NCBI GenBank assembly: GCA_040954595.2
Contig: CM082593.2
Span: 10,230,001-10,294,000 of the forward strand
Length of the DNA stretch: 64,000 nt
Reading direction: 5' to 3'
Source of the DNA: Balanoglossus misakiensis
Taxonomy: Eukaryota > Hemichordata
Shown here one piece after another: positions 25,707 through 35,539 of this stretch. Position 1 is the first letter of the stretch. Every line of letters starts with the position of its first letter. Made by a program: the position numbers and the translations under genes. Under the pieces are notes generated by a model. The model saw only the letters and a program-made list of their open reading frames with translations, was not told the DNA's origin and searched no databases.

Positions 25707-26970
25707 CTCTTGTTAAAAAGCACATCAGTCATGATTTTGTTAACATGAGTTTTATTGCTGCCAGGACATACACCAAATATTTTGATAATTTTGGCAATGA
25801 CTCTTGATCTACTTGGATATGTCTCTTGTTAAAAAGCACAACAGTCATTATTTTGTTCACATGAGTTTTATTGCTGCCAGGACATAACCTAAATATTTTG
25901 ATAATTATGGCAATGACCCTTGAACTACTTGGATATGTCTCTTGATAAAAAGCCCAACAGTCATTATTTTGTTCACATGAGTTTTATTGCTGCCATGACA
26001 TAACCCAAATATTTTGATAATTTTGGCAATGACCCTTGAACTACTTGGATATGTCTCTTGTTAAAAAGCACAACAGTCATTATTTTGTTCACATGAGTTT
26101 TATTGCTGCCAGGACATAACACAAATATTTTGATAATTTTGGCAATGACCCTTGATCTACTTGGATATGTCTCTTGTTAAAAAGCACAACAGTCATTATT
26201 GTGTTCACATGAGTTTTATTGCTGCCAGGACATAACCAAAATATTTTGATAATTTTGGCAATGACCCTTGATCTACTTGGAGATGTCTCTTTTTAAAAAG
26301 CACAACAGTCATGATTTTGTTTACGTGACTACTATTGCTGCCAGGACATAACCGAAATATTTTGATAATTTTGGCAATGACCCTTGATCTACTTGGAGAT
26401 GTCTCTTTTTAAAAAGCACAACAGTCATGATTTTGTTTACGTGACTACTATTGCTGCCAGGACATAACCGAAATATTTTGATAATTTTGGCAATGACCCT
26501 TGATCTACTTGGATATGTCTCTTGTTAAAAAGCACAACAGTCATGATTGTGTTTAAATGAGTTTTATTGCTGCCAGGACATAACCCAAATATTTTTATAA
26601 TTTTGGCAATGACTCTTGATCTACTTGGATATGTCTCTTGTTAAAAAGCACAACAGTCATGATTGTGTTCACATGAATTCTATTGCTGTCAGGACATAAC
26701 CCAAATATTTTGATAATTTTGGCAATGACCCTTGATCTACTTGGATATGTCTCTTGTTAAAAGCACAACAGTCGTGATTTGTTCACACAAGTACTACTGC
26801 TGCCAGGGCATAACCCAAATATTTTGATAATTTTTGCAATGACCCTTGATCTACTTGGGTATGTCTCTTGTCAAAAAGCACAGCAGTCATGATTTTGTTC
26901 ACATGAGTTTTATTGCTGCCAGGACATAACCCAAATATTTTGATAATTTTGGCAATGACCCTTGATCTAC
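25707..26970 (+). repeat. 116-bp satellite, right-hand part (about 11 monomers)
   Basis: The array continues after the inserted element with the same 116-bp unit. It becomes more diverged near 26.8 kb and runs into flanking dispersed-repeat sequence at about 26970 (GATCTACATTTCC). Higher divergence at the edge than in the centre is usual for satellites. Confidence 0.9.
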
Positions 26971-29139
26971 ATTTCCAAAACTTGGTATGCACAGCAGATA
27001 CAGCTTTTAAATTTAGAGGACCGGAACACCTAATGAAATACATGTATTAACCTTAACACAATAATTATGTATATAAGCTATTTAAAGTTAACCAATAAAG
27101 CGTAGAAGTCTGCTTGTTGTTGGACACTGATCAGTTTGGTATCAAATTTTGTTGGCACATTTTGCATCACCTCTGGCGTACTTTACCATTTCTAGGCATC
27201 CACAGCAGATACAGCCTTCACTTTCTGTTGGAACCATGCTAACCACTTTGGCCACTCCAATGCTGCTTGTAGCTCTAATTGTCTTCTTAATGGCAGCCAT
27301 ATTGGATTTTCTAATAACTTTTAAAAGTTGACATTTTCATAAACTACAGGGCCAATCAAATTGTAGTTTACTGTAGGGTTGAAAGTTTGACAAAAATATC
27401 ATTAGTGGTCATGTGACTTTGGGTGCCTTATTAGATTTTTTAAAAATCTCATTAAAAAATTACAAAAAATCTTTTTCTAATCAAGTTTTCAAGTGAATTG
27501 TGATTGGTGTAACCTTATCAGAGCTAAATTGGATTTTCTGAACCCCGATTAAAAACTAAAATTCCCTATTTCTAGCCTACTCATTGAAAGCACACAATTT
27601 CCTTATATGGATACGAGTCACCATATGATTAGAATACGTTACATATTTTGGCAACTTTCACATGTTCTTTGATCCATACTGTGCAGTTAAAAGTTTGACA
27701 ATAATATCGTTAGCAGCCATGTGACTTTGAATGCCTTATTGGAATTTTGAAAAAACTCATAAAAAATTCAAACAGACGTTTTCTAATCAAGTTTTCAAGT
27801 GAAATGTGATTGGTGTTACCTTATTGGAGCCAAATTGGATTTCTCTGAACACTGATTAAAAACTAAGATTTCCTATTTCTAGCCTACTCATTGAAAACAA
27901 ACAAATTAATTTTTGCCAGCAATTTGTTGGCAACTCTCGCATGTCCTTTGACCCAGTAATTCCAGAACTTAATTTTATGTGGATATGGCTCTTGTTAAAA
28001 AGCATAACAGTCTTGATTGTGGTCACATGAGTTTTATTGCTGCCAGGACTTAACCCAAATATTTTGATAATTTTGGCAATGACCCTTGATCTACTTGGAT
28101 ATGTCTCTTGTTAAAAGCACAACAGTCATGATTTGTTCACACAAGTACTACTGCTGCCAGGGCATAACCCAAATATTTTGATAATTTTGGCATTGACCCT
28201 TGATCTACTTGGGTATGTCTCTTTTTAAAAAGCACAACAGTCATGATTTTGTTCACATGAGTTTTATTGCTGCCAGGACATAACCCAAATATTTTGATAA
28301 TTTTGGCAATGACCCTTGATCTACATTTCCAAAACTTGGTATGCACAGCATATACAGCTGTTAAATTTAGAGGACCGGAACACCTAATGAAGTACATGTA
28401 TTAACCTTAACACAATAATTATGTATATAAGCTATTTAAAGTTAACCAATAAAGCGTAGAAGTCTGCTTTTTGTTGGACACTGATCAGTTTGGTATCAAA
28501 TTTTAGCTTACTTTACCATTTCTAGGCATCCACAACAGATACAGCCTTTGCTTTCTGTTGGAACCATGCTAACCGCTTTGGCCACTCCAATGCTACTTTT
28601 AGTTTTAATTGTCTTCTTCATGGCGGCCATATTGGCTTTTCTAATAAGCTTTAAAAGTTGAAATTTTCATAATCTACAGGGCCAATCAAGTTCTAATTTA
28701 CTGTGCGATTGAAAGTTTGACAAAAATATCATTAGTGGTCATGTGACTTTTGTTGCCTTATGGATTTTTTAAAAATCTCATTAAAAAACTTCAAAAATCT
28801 TTTTCTAATCTAGTTTTCAAGTGAATTGTGATTGGCTAAACCTTATTGGAGTCAAATTGGATTTTCTGAACAACGATTTAAAACTAAGATTTCCTATTTC
28901 TGGCCTACTCATTAATTATTCGTGGATATGCCTCTTGTTGAAAAGCACAATGGTGATGATTTTTTTCACACGAATAGTACTGCTGCCAGGACATAACCCA
29001 AATTTTTTGATAACATTGGCATTGAACTTTGAAGTTTGGCACCTGTATTCTTTTCTGAATATCTTATGGCGCCTAGACTAATAGCACTAGAGGTTTGGTT
29101 TTTGATGTATATGGACAAGTATGGGACTTAGCTTTTTTT
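26971..29139 (+). mobile_element. Dispersed-repeat units on the right flank of the satellite
   Basis: Two related units lie 1354 bp apart (compare about 26783-27043 with 28137-28397). The second contains about three satellite monomers at 27990-28325, and another single diverged monomer sits at 28930-29035. Unit sequence matches the left flank at 2060-3793. The satellite is therefore embedded in copies of this longer repeat on both sides. Short frames here are repeat shadows with no recognisable domain. Confidence 0.65.
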
Positions 29140-29234
29140 AGGGGCACAAGCCTATCGGGCTTGTGCCCCTATTGGTATTGTTGGAATTTTTCTTCTTCTT
29201 ATTAGGGGCACAAGCCTATCGGGCTTGTGCTCCT
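29140..29234 (+). repeat. Duplicated terminal hairpin
   Basis: Two hairpins, 29140-29170 and 29204-29234, have arms AGGGGCACAAGCC and GGCTTGTGCCCCT around a short loop. The second has one mismatch in its right arm. They lie 64 bp apart, and the sequence between them (ATTGGTATTGTTGGAAT plus T-rich) is also duplicated. The element end has thus been doubled. Confidence 0.9.
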
Positions 29235-30335
29235 ATTGGTATTGTTGGAATATTTCTTTATTATTATTATTCTTCTTCCGAGAAATATGTCATGGTAGAT
29301 CTGGAAAACCGCAGCACCTAGGGGGCTGAAACTTGGTAGGGTGGTAGGGGCCAATGAGTAGACGTGCAGTGGCTCGTGAATATTTAATTAGTCACGTGAC
29401 CTGGCGGCCATATTGGATTTCCTGAAAATCGTTAAACGAGTCCTTCTCAAAAACCACTGGGCCGATCGAGTTCAAATTTGGTGTGCAGGTAGCCTACCTT
29501 CTGTCCATCATTTTACCCCATTGAAATCATGACGTCACACATAAAGTTTTTTTGCTACAATTGTTTTTCTGAAAAACTACTTAAAACTTTAAAAATCTTC
29601 TTCTCCAGAACTAGCGGTTACCGAGTCACGGGATTTGGGATATGTGGTCACCTAACCTATGTCTATCAAGTTTGCGAAGCGCACTGTGATTGGTCGATCA
29701 TTATGGCGGCCATGTTGGATTTTCGGAAAACCATTGAAAAGTGAAAATTCCGTTTTGTAGCCAAAATGTTGACAGCAGGGAAATTCTTTTTTTGGATATG
29801 AGTCATCATATGACCGGAAGTTGTCACAATTTTTCTGGGCAATTTTCACATGACCTTTGACCCAGTTTTGCAACAACTAATTTTATATGCATATTCCCCA
29901 TACCTCCTCTTGTCAAAGCACCACAGTCATGAATTTTGTGGACATGGGTACCAATGCTGCCAGGACATGGCACAAATATTTTGGTAATTTTGGCAATGAC
30001 CCTTGACCTATTTCTGAAACATCATTTTTCTGCATATCTAATTCCAGGCTAACCAATAGGGCTAGAGGTTTGGTTTTAGTTGGACATGGCCCACTCTGGG
30101 GTCAAAATTTTATGCCCAAATTTTGGGTGACCTTGGATGACCTTTGATCTACTTTCCCATATCTCAGCATCCACAGCAGTTAGAGTCCTGGCTTTTGGGG
30201 GGCAGATGGAGCACATATGGAGTCTTACACAAGACCTCATTAATTATGCGCATACCTTATTCTAGGCGAACCAATAGAGCTAGGGGTCTTGTTTCTAGAC
30301 TTGATTTTTTTGCCCAAATTTGGGGTGACCTCAGG

Positions 30336-30348
30336 TGACCTTTGACCT
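30336..30348 (-). promoter_or_regulatory. Perfect DR1 nuclear-receptor-type motif (one of eight in the window)
   Basis: TGACCTTTGACCT is the reverse complement of AGGTCAAAGGTCA, two AGGTCA half-sites spaced by one base, the textbook DR1 site for RXR, HNF4 or COUP-TF type receptors. Other exact copies are at 24887, 25125, 25364, 31256, 31527, 32704 and 60553, and a mutated one is at 25603. Seven of the eight exact copies are in mobile elements. Function is not shown by sequence alone. Confidence 0.4.
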
Positions 30349-30453
30349 ACTTTCCCAAATCTTGGTATCCCCAGCAGATACAGCCTTGGCATTTGCTGGT
30401 CACCATGGGAACCGCTTGTGCCCCGCCAACGCTGCTTGCAGCTTTAATTATTA

Positions 30454-31612
30454 CGGGCCCAAGCCAAGCCAGGCTTGGGCCCGTATTGGTTTCGTTGGGG
30501 TTTTTCTTTCTTTCTTTCTTTATTCTTGGTTCATTTCTTTCGCGCGCTAGATCTCAGACACCGCTGCAGGTACAGTTCTCAAACTTGCTACAGTGGTCAA
30601 GGTCAATGAGTAGATGTGCAGTGACTTGCGAATACTTAATTAGTCACGTGACATGGCGGCCATATTGGATTTTCTGAAAAAATGCAAATCTCAGATCTCA
30701 GAAACTACAAGTCAGATCGACTACAGATTTGGCGTGCTGGTAGTATACCCTCTGCCCATCATTTTTGTAATTGGATATTTTGCTGTCAATGTTGCAGTTT
30801 TTTTGCTACAGTTGTTTTTCTGAAATCTGGTCAAAATTTCAAAAATCTTCTTCTCCAGAACCGGCGATAACCGAGTCACGCCGTTTGGGTTATGTGGTCA
30901 CCTAACTGATGTCTATCAAGTTTGCGAAGATCATTGTGATTGGTCAAAGATTATGGCGGCCATATTGAATTTTCGAAAAACCATAGTAAAACTTCAAAAA
31001 TCTTCTCCTCCAGAACGGGCGATAACCGAGTCACAAGATTTGGTGTGTGTGGTCATTAAACGGATGTCTATCAAGTTTGCGAAGGGGAATGTGATTGGTT
31101 GAAGATTATGGCGGCCATATTGGATTTTGTGAAAAACGATTAAAAAGTCAAAATTCCTTTTCTAGCCTAAAAATTGATAGCACAGAAATTATTTTTATGG
31201 ATATGAATCATCATATGACAAGAATAAGCTATAAATATTTTTGTAATTTTGGCAATGACCTTTGACCTACTTTTGACGAATCATTTTTCTGCATATCTAA
31301 TTCCAGGCTAACCAATAGGGCTATAAGTTTGGTTTTTGATGTATGTGGATTTGTATGTGATCAAAACATTTTGCTACTTTTCATGACCCCTTTGACCTCT
31401 GGTGACCTCATTAAATATGCGCATACCTAATTAATGATGAACCAATAGACCTAGAGGTTTTGTTTTTGTTATACATGGACCAGTATGGGGTCAAAATATT
31501 TTGCCCAAATGTTGGGTGACCTCGGGTGACCTTTGACCTACTTAACACTATATTAGCATCAGATCAGATAATAGAGCTTGGGCCCGGACAATGCTGCTTG
31601 CAGCTTTAATTA
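30454..31612 (+). mobile_element. Non-autonomous hairpin-ended element, copy 2
   Basis: It starts with a hairpin at 30454-30483 (12-bp stem CGGGCCCAAGCC / GGCTTGGGCCCG), only a few bases after the tail of copy 1. GTATTGGTTTCGTTGGGG and a TTTC-rich tract follow. It ends with GCTGCTTGCAGCTTTAATTA at about 31590-31612. Three GGCGGCCATATTG modules (about 30655, 30956, 31110) lie inside. Sequence differs clearly from copies 1 and 3, so it is another subfamily. A short frame at 30342-30677 is not credible as a gene because it spans the junction of two elements. Confidence 0.65.
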
Positions 31613-32817
31613 TTATTATTATTATTCCGAGAAATATGTCATTGTAGATCTGGAAAACCGCAGCACCTAGGGGGCCGAAACTTGGTAGGGTGGTAGGGGC
31701 CAATGAGTAGATGTGCAGTGGCTCGTGAATATTTAATTAGTCACGTGACCTGGCGGCCATATTGGATTTCCTGAAAATCGTTAAACGAGTCCTTCTCAAA
31801 AACCACTGGGCTGATCGAGTTCAAATTTGGTGTGCAGGTAGCCTACCTTATGTCCATCATTTTAACCTATTAAAATCATGACGTCATGCATAAAGTTTTT
31901 TTGCTACAATTGTTTTTCTGAAAAACAACTTAAAACTTTAAAAATCTTCTTCTCCAGAACCAGCGATTGCCGAGTCACGGGATTCGGGGTATGTGGTCAC
32001 CTAACCTATGTCTATCAAGTTTGCGAAGCGCACTGTGATTGGTCGATCATTATGGCGGCCATGTTGGATTTTCGGAAAACCATTGAAAAATGAAAATTCC
32101 GTTTTGTAGCCAAAATGTTGACAGCACGGAAATTCTTTTTTTGGATATGAGTCATCATATGACCGGAAGTTGTCACAATTTTTCGGGGCAATTTTCACAT
32201 GACCTTTGACCCAGTTTTAAAACAACTAATTATATATGCATATTCCCCATACCTCCTCTTGTCAAAGCACCACAGTCATGAATTTTGTGGACATGGGTAC
32301 CAATGCTGCCAGGACATGACACAAATATTTTGGTAATTTTGGCAATGACCCTTGACCTATTTCTGAAACATCATTTTTCTGCATATCTAATTCCATGCTA
32401 CCCAATAGGGCTAGAGGTCTGGTATTGGTTGGACATGGCCCACTCTGGGTTCAAAATTTTATGCCCAAATTGTGGGTGACCTTGGATGACCTTTGATCTA
32501 CTTTCCCATATCTCAGCATCCAGAGCAGTTAGAGCCCTGGCTTTTATGGGGATTGAGCACATAATGGAGTCTTACACAAGACTTCATTAATTATGTGCAT
32601 ACCTAATTGCAGGCGAACCAATAGGGCTAGGGGTCTGGTTTTTTGTTGGATCTAGACTAGTATGGGGTCCAATTTTTTTGCCCAAATTTGGGGTGACCTC
32701 AGGTGACCTTTGACCTACTTTCCCATATCTTGGTATCCCCAGCAGATACAGCCGTGGCATTTGCTGGTCACCATGGGAACCGCTTGTGCCCTGCCAACGC
32801 TGCTTGCAGCTTTAATG
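31613..32817 (+). mobile_element. Non-autonomous element, copy 3, closely related to copy 1
   Basis: It lacks a terminal hairpin and begins in an ATT microsatellite that joins the tail of copy 2 to CCGAGAAATATGTCATTGTA. It then runs nearly base for base with copy 1, through the satellite-like monomer at 32258-32360 and the DR1 motif at 32704, to the GCTGCTTGCAGCTTTAAT tail at about 32800-32817. Copies 1 and 3 are much closer to each other than to copy 2, which lies between them. Confidence 0.65.
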
Positions 32818-33280
32818 TTACATTTGGAATCCACTGGACCAATGTTGAGCTTATTAAATATGTGAATAACTAATGCTGAGCTTACCTATATTGTTACAGG
32901 TTGAATTTTTTATTAACATGCTCTACTATTGGACTTAATCTGAATTTCTTGACCAATGATAACCTTCAAATTTTGAGGGCTGGAACACCTAATTACCAGG
33001 TTAACCAATAGAGCCAGAAGTCTTGTTTTCATTTTATGCTGATTATTTTGGAAGAAAACATTGTTGACAATTTTGGGTGAGCTCTTGGTGACCTTTGATC
33101 AGCTTTCCTATTTACATAGCAGATACAGCATTGGCACTCTCTGGTATCCATAGGAACTGCTTTGACCTAGCCAATGTTGGTTGCACCTTAATTGCACCGC
33201 AGTATGTTGGTTTGGGCGAGCTTGCCACATTAATCCTATCATTATCATTGATTTTATTGAGTTCATGTTTTTAATTCTTT
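32818..33280 (+). mobile_element. Decayed copy of the same element family (3' part)
   Basis: The stretch to about 33195 aligns by eye with the ends of copies 1-3: a CAGATACAGCATTGGCA segment, GGTATCCATAGGAACTGCTT, and CCAATGTTGGTTGCACCTTAAT matching the family tail in altered form. It is older than its neighbours. Nothing distinct was seen in 33196-33280. Confidence 0.45.
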
Positions 33281-33880
33281 CATTCTTTTTTTTTCTGTAG
33301 GTCCCACCGGTACTCTTCTTCTTCTCTCTCTCTCTTTCTTTTTTTCTTTTTCCTCTTCTTTCTTTTCTCTTTTTTTTTTCCTTTTTTTTTCTTTAGGCCC
33401 CAATGGTAACACCATAATCAACCTACTAACGTAAAATTTGATGGATGGAGAGAGCGGAGTGTCAACCATAGTCAACCTACTAATATAAACTTTGATGGAG
33501 GATGGATGGAGCGTCAACCATAGTCAACCTACTAATATAAACTTTGATGGATGGATGGATGGAGCGGAGCGTCAACCATAGTCAACCTACTAAAATATAA
33601 ACTTTGATGGATGGATGGTGCCGTGGAGCGTCAACTTAAATGATGGAGAAGTGGAAGGATGGAGAAGTGGAGTTTTTTTCTCTGTTTTTTCCTCTTTTTT
33701 TCCTGTAGGGCTCACTGGTAACACCATAATCAACCTACTAACGTAAAATTTGATGGATGGATGAAGCGGCGTGTCAACCATAGTCAACCTACTAATATAA
33801 ACTTTGATGGATGGATGGATGGAGCATCAACCTAAAGGATGGAGAAGTGGAAGAATGGAGAAGTGGAGTTTCAACATAAT
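33281..33880 (+). repeat. Polypyrimidine tract and GGAT-rich minisatellite
   Basis: A T/C-rich strand runs from 33281 to about 33395. Repeated short units containing GTCAACCTACTAATATAAAC and GATGGATGGATGG follow. The block beginning CAATGGTAACACCATAATC (about 33401) recurs in altered form near 33715 after a second T/C-rich run. Minus-strand frames here give Lys/Glu-rich low-complexity products and are not genes. Confidence 0.85.
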
Positions 33881-34620
33881 ATCCTATTGACCGAAATTAT
33901 TAGTTAGAGTAATATAGACATACAAAACGAGGTGATCGTAATATAAAACTTAATAGTCCAATAAATCGGGTTAATAATTGGTAGTGATTACTTGTTTTAA
34001 AATTAGGTTAACAGCAATGGCTTTGTGCAGGGTATGATAATAGGTTCTGAAATGTGTATGGTATAATAACGGTGAACAAATTTGAATTTGGTTTAATAAA
34101 AGGGTTAAAAATGTGATGATGGTTTTATGGTAAAATTGGAGTGTACACAGGTTATAAAGGGGTAACAGTGGTTGCTTGTATGAAGGTAATGATAATAGGG
34201 TAACAAATGTGACTGGTATAAAAAATGTATAATAACGGGTTCATAATATGATGATGGCTTGTGTACACAGGTTATAATGGGTATATGAATGAGAAGGGTA
34301 TAATAATGGTAATAGGGTAACAAATGTGACTGGTATAAAAAGGTATAATAACGGGTTCACAATATGATGATGGCTTGTGTACACAGGTTATAATGGGTAT
34401 ATGAATGAGAGGGGTATAATAATGGTAATAACTGTGTCAGGTTTAATAAGGGTAGCAATTGTGCAAGGGTATAATAACGATTAATAATTGTGGTGATGGC
34501 TTATGGTGATATTAAGTATAAAAGGGTGTTTAATATTGATGGTGATGATAAAGGTATAATAATGATAAATCGTTAAATAAGTGTCCAGGGTCTAATAATC
34601 ATGTTGGTTCATTCATTGGT
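33881..34620 (+). repeat. AT-rich minisatellite with a 118-bp period in part
   Basis: Diverged phrases GGTATAATAA, GGTAACAAATGTG and TGTGTACACAGGTTATAA recur throughout. The clearest pair starts AATAGGGTAACAAATGTGAC at 34193 and 34311. Related but diverged sequence lies at about 53120-53420, beyond the 196-bp satellite array. Confidence 0.75.
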
Positions 34621-34830
34621 TAATGTGAATATTTTATGAATAACATGCTATTATTTCTCAGATAGATAATACTCGTCAGCATCGTTATTCGGTGGAATTT
34701 CTCGCAACGGTACCCGTGATTGTATTCGCGCATCGACACATTGTACGCGACAGACATGCAGAAAATGTTAGCACAATGTTAGGTTAGCTTAACCTCCCCA
34801 CCCCATCCAAATTCCAAATTTAGCTTAGAT
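34621..34830 (+). repeat. Left copy of a duplicated block that flanks the 196-bp satellite
   Basis: The block matches about 53490-53757 in the same orientation. An identical core near 34739 and 53630 includes GTACGCGACAGACATGCAGA, and both end with CCTCCCCACCCCATC and CCAAATTTAGCTT. The copies are 18.9 kb apart and bracket the satellite. No gene was seen. Confidence 0.8.
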
Positions 34831-35539
34831 CATGGGGTGAGAGGAGGAGAGGACAGTTTTTTTCCCTCTTTTGTAATTGGTATGAGGTTTTTTAACTGCC
34901 CTTTAGGCGCGTAAATTAAATATGTTATCATACATGTAGTTATCTTGCTTTATTTTAAAACAATTGTGAATGAGCTCTGCGAGATTATGTACACGATAGT
35001 GTGTTATATAATGCTAAGGTAAAAGTAAATTTAACCCACTAACCCATCACACTATTGTGTGCATAATTAGCAGATGCTATTTTGACTAGCCCATTGTTCA
35101 ACCAAATGACACCTTGTTTCAAAAAGAGCTGAAACTATATTGGTTAATTTCTTTCAGTTTAACCACATGACACATTGCTTCAAATTGGCCTGCAAGATAT
35201 GCTACTTGAACTCCCCCCCCCCCCCCAAAAAAAAAAAAATTAGGGATTAATCACTCGCTATATTATGAACATTCACATGAAAATTATGCAACCAAATTAA
35301 AGGTATTCTGGAGGCGTCTTCTGATGTCAGGTGGTTCAAATCCACCGATACCTAAGCTGGAAACATAACTTTTCATTGGTGTTCATGTATGGCGAATAAA
35401 ACACGCATATTCGTATTATCATATTTCAGAAATGAACGAATTGAATAAGATTCTTTTCGATATGTCACTATAAACTTTAATCCCATTTCACCCACTTTAC
35501 TTAAAATGTAATGTTTAAATAGCAAAGAAGTAATCACTA
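34831..35539 (+). other. Single-copy-looking AT-rich DNA between minisatellite and satellite
   Basis: No reading frame with recognisable features was found. A C homopolymer followed directly by an A homopolymer lies at about 35213-35240. The last part, from about 35520, grades into the first satellite monomer. Confidence 0.5.

Larger units (their letters stand above)
29140..30453 (+). mobile_element. Non-autonomous hairpin-ended element, copy 1
   Basis: The element begins with a hairpin (29140-29170), followed by ATTGGTATTGTTGGAA and a T-rich stretch, and ends at a GCTGCTTGCAGCTTTAATTA tail at about 30431-30450. Its interior has modules with GGCGGCCATATTGGATTT (about 29403 and 29702), a single monomer related to the 116-bp satellite (29905-30012), and a TGACCTTTGACCT site at 30336. 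No protein is encoded. A 3'-type hairpin, absence of long inverted repeats and head-to-tail clustering would fit a Helitron/Helentron-derived family, but that is inference and the autonomous partner is not in the window. Confidence 0.65.

Noticed and set aside
3794-26970. Regular repeats that might suggest a CRISPR array
   Set aside because: The unit is repeated end to end with no unique spacers, the repeat is 116 bp, no cas genes are present, and the context is eukaryotic.
30342-30677. 111-codon plus-strand frame
   Set aside because: It crosses the junction between two mobile elements and includes a terminal hairpin.
33263-33787. Lys/Glu-rich minus-strand frames
   Set aside because: They are produced by polypyrimidine and GGAT repeats and have low-complexity composition only.
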